Below are positions 60,701 through 64,000 of a stretch of DNA of 64,000 nt, piece after piece. The stretch comes from Daphnia carinata (lineage: Eukaryota; Arthropoda; Branchiopoda; Diplostraca; Daphniidae): assembly GCF_022539665.2 (NCBI RefSeq), contig NC_081333.1, positions 8,554,971 through 8,618,970 on the forward strand. Reading direction: 5' to 3'. Position 1 is the stretch's first letter; each line of letters starts with the position of its first letter. The notes beneath the pieces were generated by a model that was given only the letters and a program-made list of their open reading frames with translations, searched no databases and was not told the origin of the DNA. The translations under genes and the position numbers were made by a program.

Positions 60701-63700
60701 GTATCGAAAAAAAAAGGAGGAAATAACCCAATGGAGTTATTATTAGAAGAAAAAACCAAAAGTTTTCAAACGCAGACGATTGAGGCAAACTTAGCGCTAA
60801 ATGCGCATTATTCTGTTGATTGAAATCGCTAAAGTTCTCGTATTACATAAATACTTTCATTTTTGGATATAAATTAAATGAATTACCCCTTTTTTTGTCT
60901 TGTTTTTGGCTGATGCCACCTAGCGTTCAGCAATTTACTCTCCGTGTTCCGGTGTCCAGTGGCTTGTTGCAATCCGCTAATGGAATGAAAAGTATAACTT
61001 GCATAATGCGCTATTTCCACGTTCCGATAGGAAGAAATATCCAGTATGAAAAATACAAGAAAAGCAGCTTCTAATTTATTTCATTCGCATCGTCGTGAAT
61101 ATAATAAATTTCCTATCTACAGGGGAAAACAATTTATGATTCACTTTCACCGCCGTCAACGAACTTTAGGCTCCATCGACTGCTAAAAAACAGATTATGG
61201 CTGCTGGACTGAGCCTGAAACAAAGCATTGATCTACTTTGATTTAAAAGACTACGAAATCAACGGTATTTAGCTTGGGCGATGGATGCATGACATGCACA
61301 TCACTACTCCTTAGGGCGTGTTGCCATCTAGCGCTAGAAAACATGCTTTTCTTCTTCATAGCGACAGCCGGAATGGAATCAAGGCATATGCCATTTTGTC
61401 ACAAATGTTTTAAACATATGCTTAATTTTTTTACGTGTCGAAAATGACTAAAGCGGAGTCAATGGGCTTCAGTACATTTGCTGCGGTTGTTACGTGATGA
61501 AGCAGCTATAACCCTCTGTTTTTGGTTAAATAAAAACGCAGGGAAAAAGGAAAAATAGATTGACAACGTCAAACGATTCCATGAAAAGATGGACCATATA
61601 GCATGAAAAGATGGAACTAGAAGAAGAAAAAAAAACAAAACAAAACAAGTAGGACGTAATATCACGTCAACAGCCGGAACGAATTTCTGACGTTCTTGTT
61701 ACAATATTGCCGTTGCAGACATGCGAGTTTTCAACCCAGTGCTCATAGCTAATTAGTTTCGAGAAACTGAGAAAGTTTCATTAAAAAAATACTTCTTAAA
61801 TGTGTTAGCATAAATAGGGTTGGCCTGACTTCAATTGCAGTTGAGTCAAGAAGAACGTTGATTTCAGGTCGATCGAGCCTCTAAAGTTTCGTTGTTATTA
61901 TACGTGTCGAAAAGTCATTAGAAACCCATCAAAGATGAAGATTCGTCAAGTTTTCTTTTGCCAACCGAATCAAAGTTTTTCGGCGCTGCATACTCAGCTA
62001 AGAACTCAATCAAAAAGTGATCTAGGTAGTTCTGCGGATTTTTTCTACCCATATCAACGTTTAACTTGAAATGTACTCTTGCTTTTGTTCACAACGTTCT
62101 GCACTATTCAAATAAAAGATATCCACTTGCCACTCACGAACGTTTTGATACTACTGTTATCCACCAGTAGGGTCTCAGACCTTTCAGGTTTAAAATTCAT
62201 TTTTGGAGGCGTTTTTTCATCAAGTTTATGTAATTCGTTTTGTCATTTTTGGGACGCGGCCATCCATCACATGATGCGTGTATATTCATAGATTTGCTGC
62301 AGTGCGACTATCTAGCGTACAACAATTATCCCGCGGTTCCAAAGTCTAGACGTTTCGACTGGAAATTAGCGATTCTGTGAAAAGAAAACGGTGGGTTTCC
62401 GATGGATTCGAGCCAAACTGTACAAAACTTTTAGTCAATTAGGAACATAGAAAAAACGCAATTGTCCCATCCGGTGGAAAAAGAAAAAACGGTTTGCATA
62501 CAACACTGGAACAAGGCATGTCTTGACATCAATGTCAAAACAGAGATTTTATGCAGAGTTCCGCTTTTTCTATAAGGGCAATCGAAAGAATGCAGACATT
62601 TATCCTTTACACGCAAACCTATGAAATAAACAAAAAATCTGATAGTCATTATCCAACTTTGCTTGTTTTTAGCTATTTAATTCCAATTCGTGCTGGTATA
62701 CTTTTCTATTTAAACGATGACACATGATAAACCAGTATATCAACTATCAACTATCAACGATCAACTCAACTCGGAACCAACTCTGCAGGCATTCAATCAC
62801 CTGCTAGTCAATTCTTTAGTGGATTAGCTAGAAACGAGGAAATGATTTCACGTTTTGCAAATAACAACTGTGTCTTTCTCTCCCGCCCCCCCCCCTGAAT
62901 TGTATGCTGATAGTGACTAAGAAAACTTAAACTGATATTGGATCGCTCTGCCCATGCCAGCCGGTGGATTTACTGCTCAACGAGGCTCAGAGAAGAGCTT
63001 GCTATAACGTTTTATTTTTTTTTCTTAAATAGAACAAAACCAAAAAGGCGCAATCATGTAGTTTATTTGTATGGAGGCCATGAGAAAACTCTACTTCGAT
63101 TAATTGGTATTTGATAGCGATTATCAACGATGAACGAGTCAATGATCAATCCCTGTGGAGAAAATGGATTCGTTCCTCATTCGGTTGTTGATAATCTTAG
63201 ATCATTCCCTTCTCTTTTTGTTTATTTGCTTTCGAGCAACGTTCAGCCCATGTTTTTCTTTCTCCTACTCTCTGACGTAAGAAAAAAAAGCCTTTTTATT
63301 TTGTACTGGATTTTACTGGACATTCCGACTGAGTCTACATGGTGACGTCGTTCAAATGAGAATCGCTGCGAAAAGAAACATTTTTCCATTATCTACCAAT
63401 ATTCCCAATGTTGACATCGAGCTTTTTCTTTTGAAAACGGCAGAGCGACTTTTATGGGACCGCGCGTGTGTCAACATCCGAAAAAAAATTTCTTTATTGT
63501 CCTGGACTTAAAAAGAAAAAAAAAGAGAGGGAGAAAAATAGCACTGTCTTCCAATTCGAGTTCATTTTTACGACGCCCGCTGGAAGAAAATGTCAGACGC
63601 CAATGCGGACGAATGTGGAATGTCACTGATGAGGTTGTCGGACCGGATCGTAGTTTTTCCCGTTGACGGCATCTAGTTTTGCGCTAGCAATGCGTGCGTC

Positions 63701-64000
63701 TCTCGCTCTCTGTGTGTATGTGTGTATGCGTTTGGCTATATACGTGTGTGAGTTGTATGGCTACGTGTCTGTAGCCGGCCTCTGATTGGCTGTTGACGAG
63801 CGGGTTTTTCTGGAGCTTGTGTGGGGCTGGCTTGAGTCCAAAACCCCTCCACACTTTTGCTCTCTCCTTTTCTTTCCCGTTCTATCGTACAGCAGTCGTT
63901 TGTATAGTAAAAAGAAAAACAGGGAGAAGCCCGAACCCACGAGGATTGCTTGCTGCACATCCAAAAGTCATTCACGATTCGAACCTTGACCGTGCTGGAA
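57759..64000. other. Gene-poor right end
   Basis: No supported gene in 6.2 kb. It contains the presumed promoter of copy D (no clear TATA box), a 45-codon minus-strand frame (58013-58150), a 121-codon minus-strand frame (59161-59526) and a 61-codon minus-strand frame (60314-60499). None has a recognised domain. A poly-T run lies at about 58354-58372 and TG-rich repeats near 63700-63750. Confidence 0.4.
61580..61615. repeat. Short direct duplication
   Basis: CATGAAAAGATGGA occurs at 61580-61593 and again at 61602-61615, a 22-bp period. Confidence 0.8.

Noticed and set aside
63935-63990. GGTTCGAATC-like motif on the minus strand near the right end
   Set aside because: The flanking bases do not pair as a T-stem and no cloverleaf forms.
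1-64000. CRISPR arrays, bacterial operons, insertion sequences
   Set aside because: The sequence is eukaryotic with spliced genes; no spaced direct-repeat array or transposase was seen.

Overview
This is a nuclear, intron-rich invertebrate sequence, and a branchiopod crustacean (Daphnia-like) fits best. Most introns are 58-100 nt with GT..AG ends, and the proteins look arthropod. I rebuilt every gene model by eye from splice sites, reading phase and protein family. Exon lengths and phases close exactly in all complete genes but one.

Region 1 (1-19.4 kb) is the 5' part of slit on the minus strand. The first coding exon (signal peptide and LRRNT cysteines) lies at 17,941-18,164. A 72-nt leucine-rich-repeat exon lies at 1,082-1,153. 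Between them is a 16.8-kb first intron packed with homopolymers and microsatellites. The rest of slit lies beyond the left edge.

Region 2 (20.1-31.6 kb) is compact. An RCCD1-type RCC1-repeat gene (minus) is head to head with an RNF145/TRC8-type membrane E3 ligase (plus). The ligase converges on a CFAP58-type coiled-coil gene (minus). Next is a minus-strand gene for a secreted protein I do not recognise, with a spliced 5' leader.

Region 3 (32.6-57.8 kb) is the main discovery: four complete, minus-strand, head-to-tail genes for atypical soluble guanylate cyclases of the Gyc-89Da/Db type (copies A to D from left to right). Each has an H-NOX haem domain with the proximal histidine, an HNOBA domain, a signalling coiled coil and a cyclase domain. 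All four lack both metal-binding aspartates of the cyclase domain but keep the base-recognition and transition-state residues. They therefore look like half-site subunits needing an active partner such as Gyc-88E. Copy B has a 1-nt frameshift. Copies A, B and C each have an upstream TATA box. The array probably contributes to oxygen/NO sensing through cGMP.

Region 4 (57.8-64 kb) has no gene I can support, only a few open frames of unknown status.
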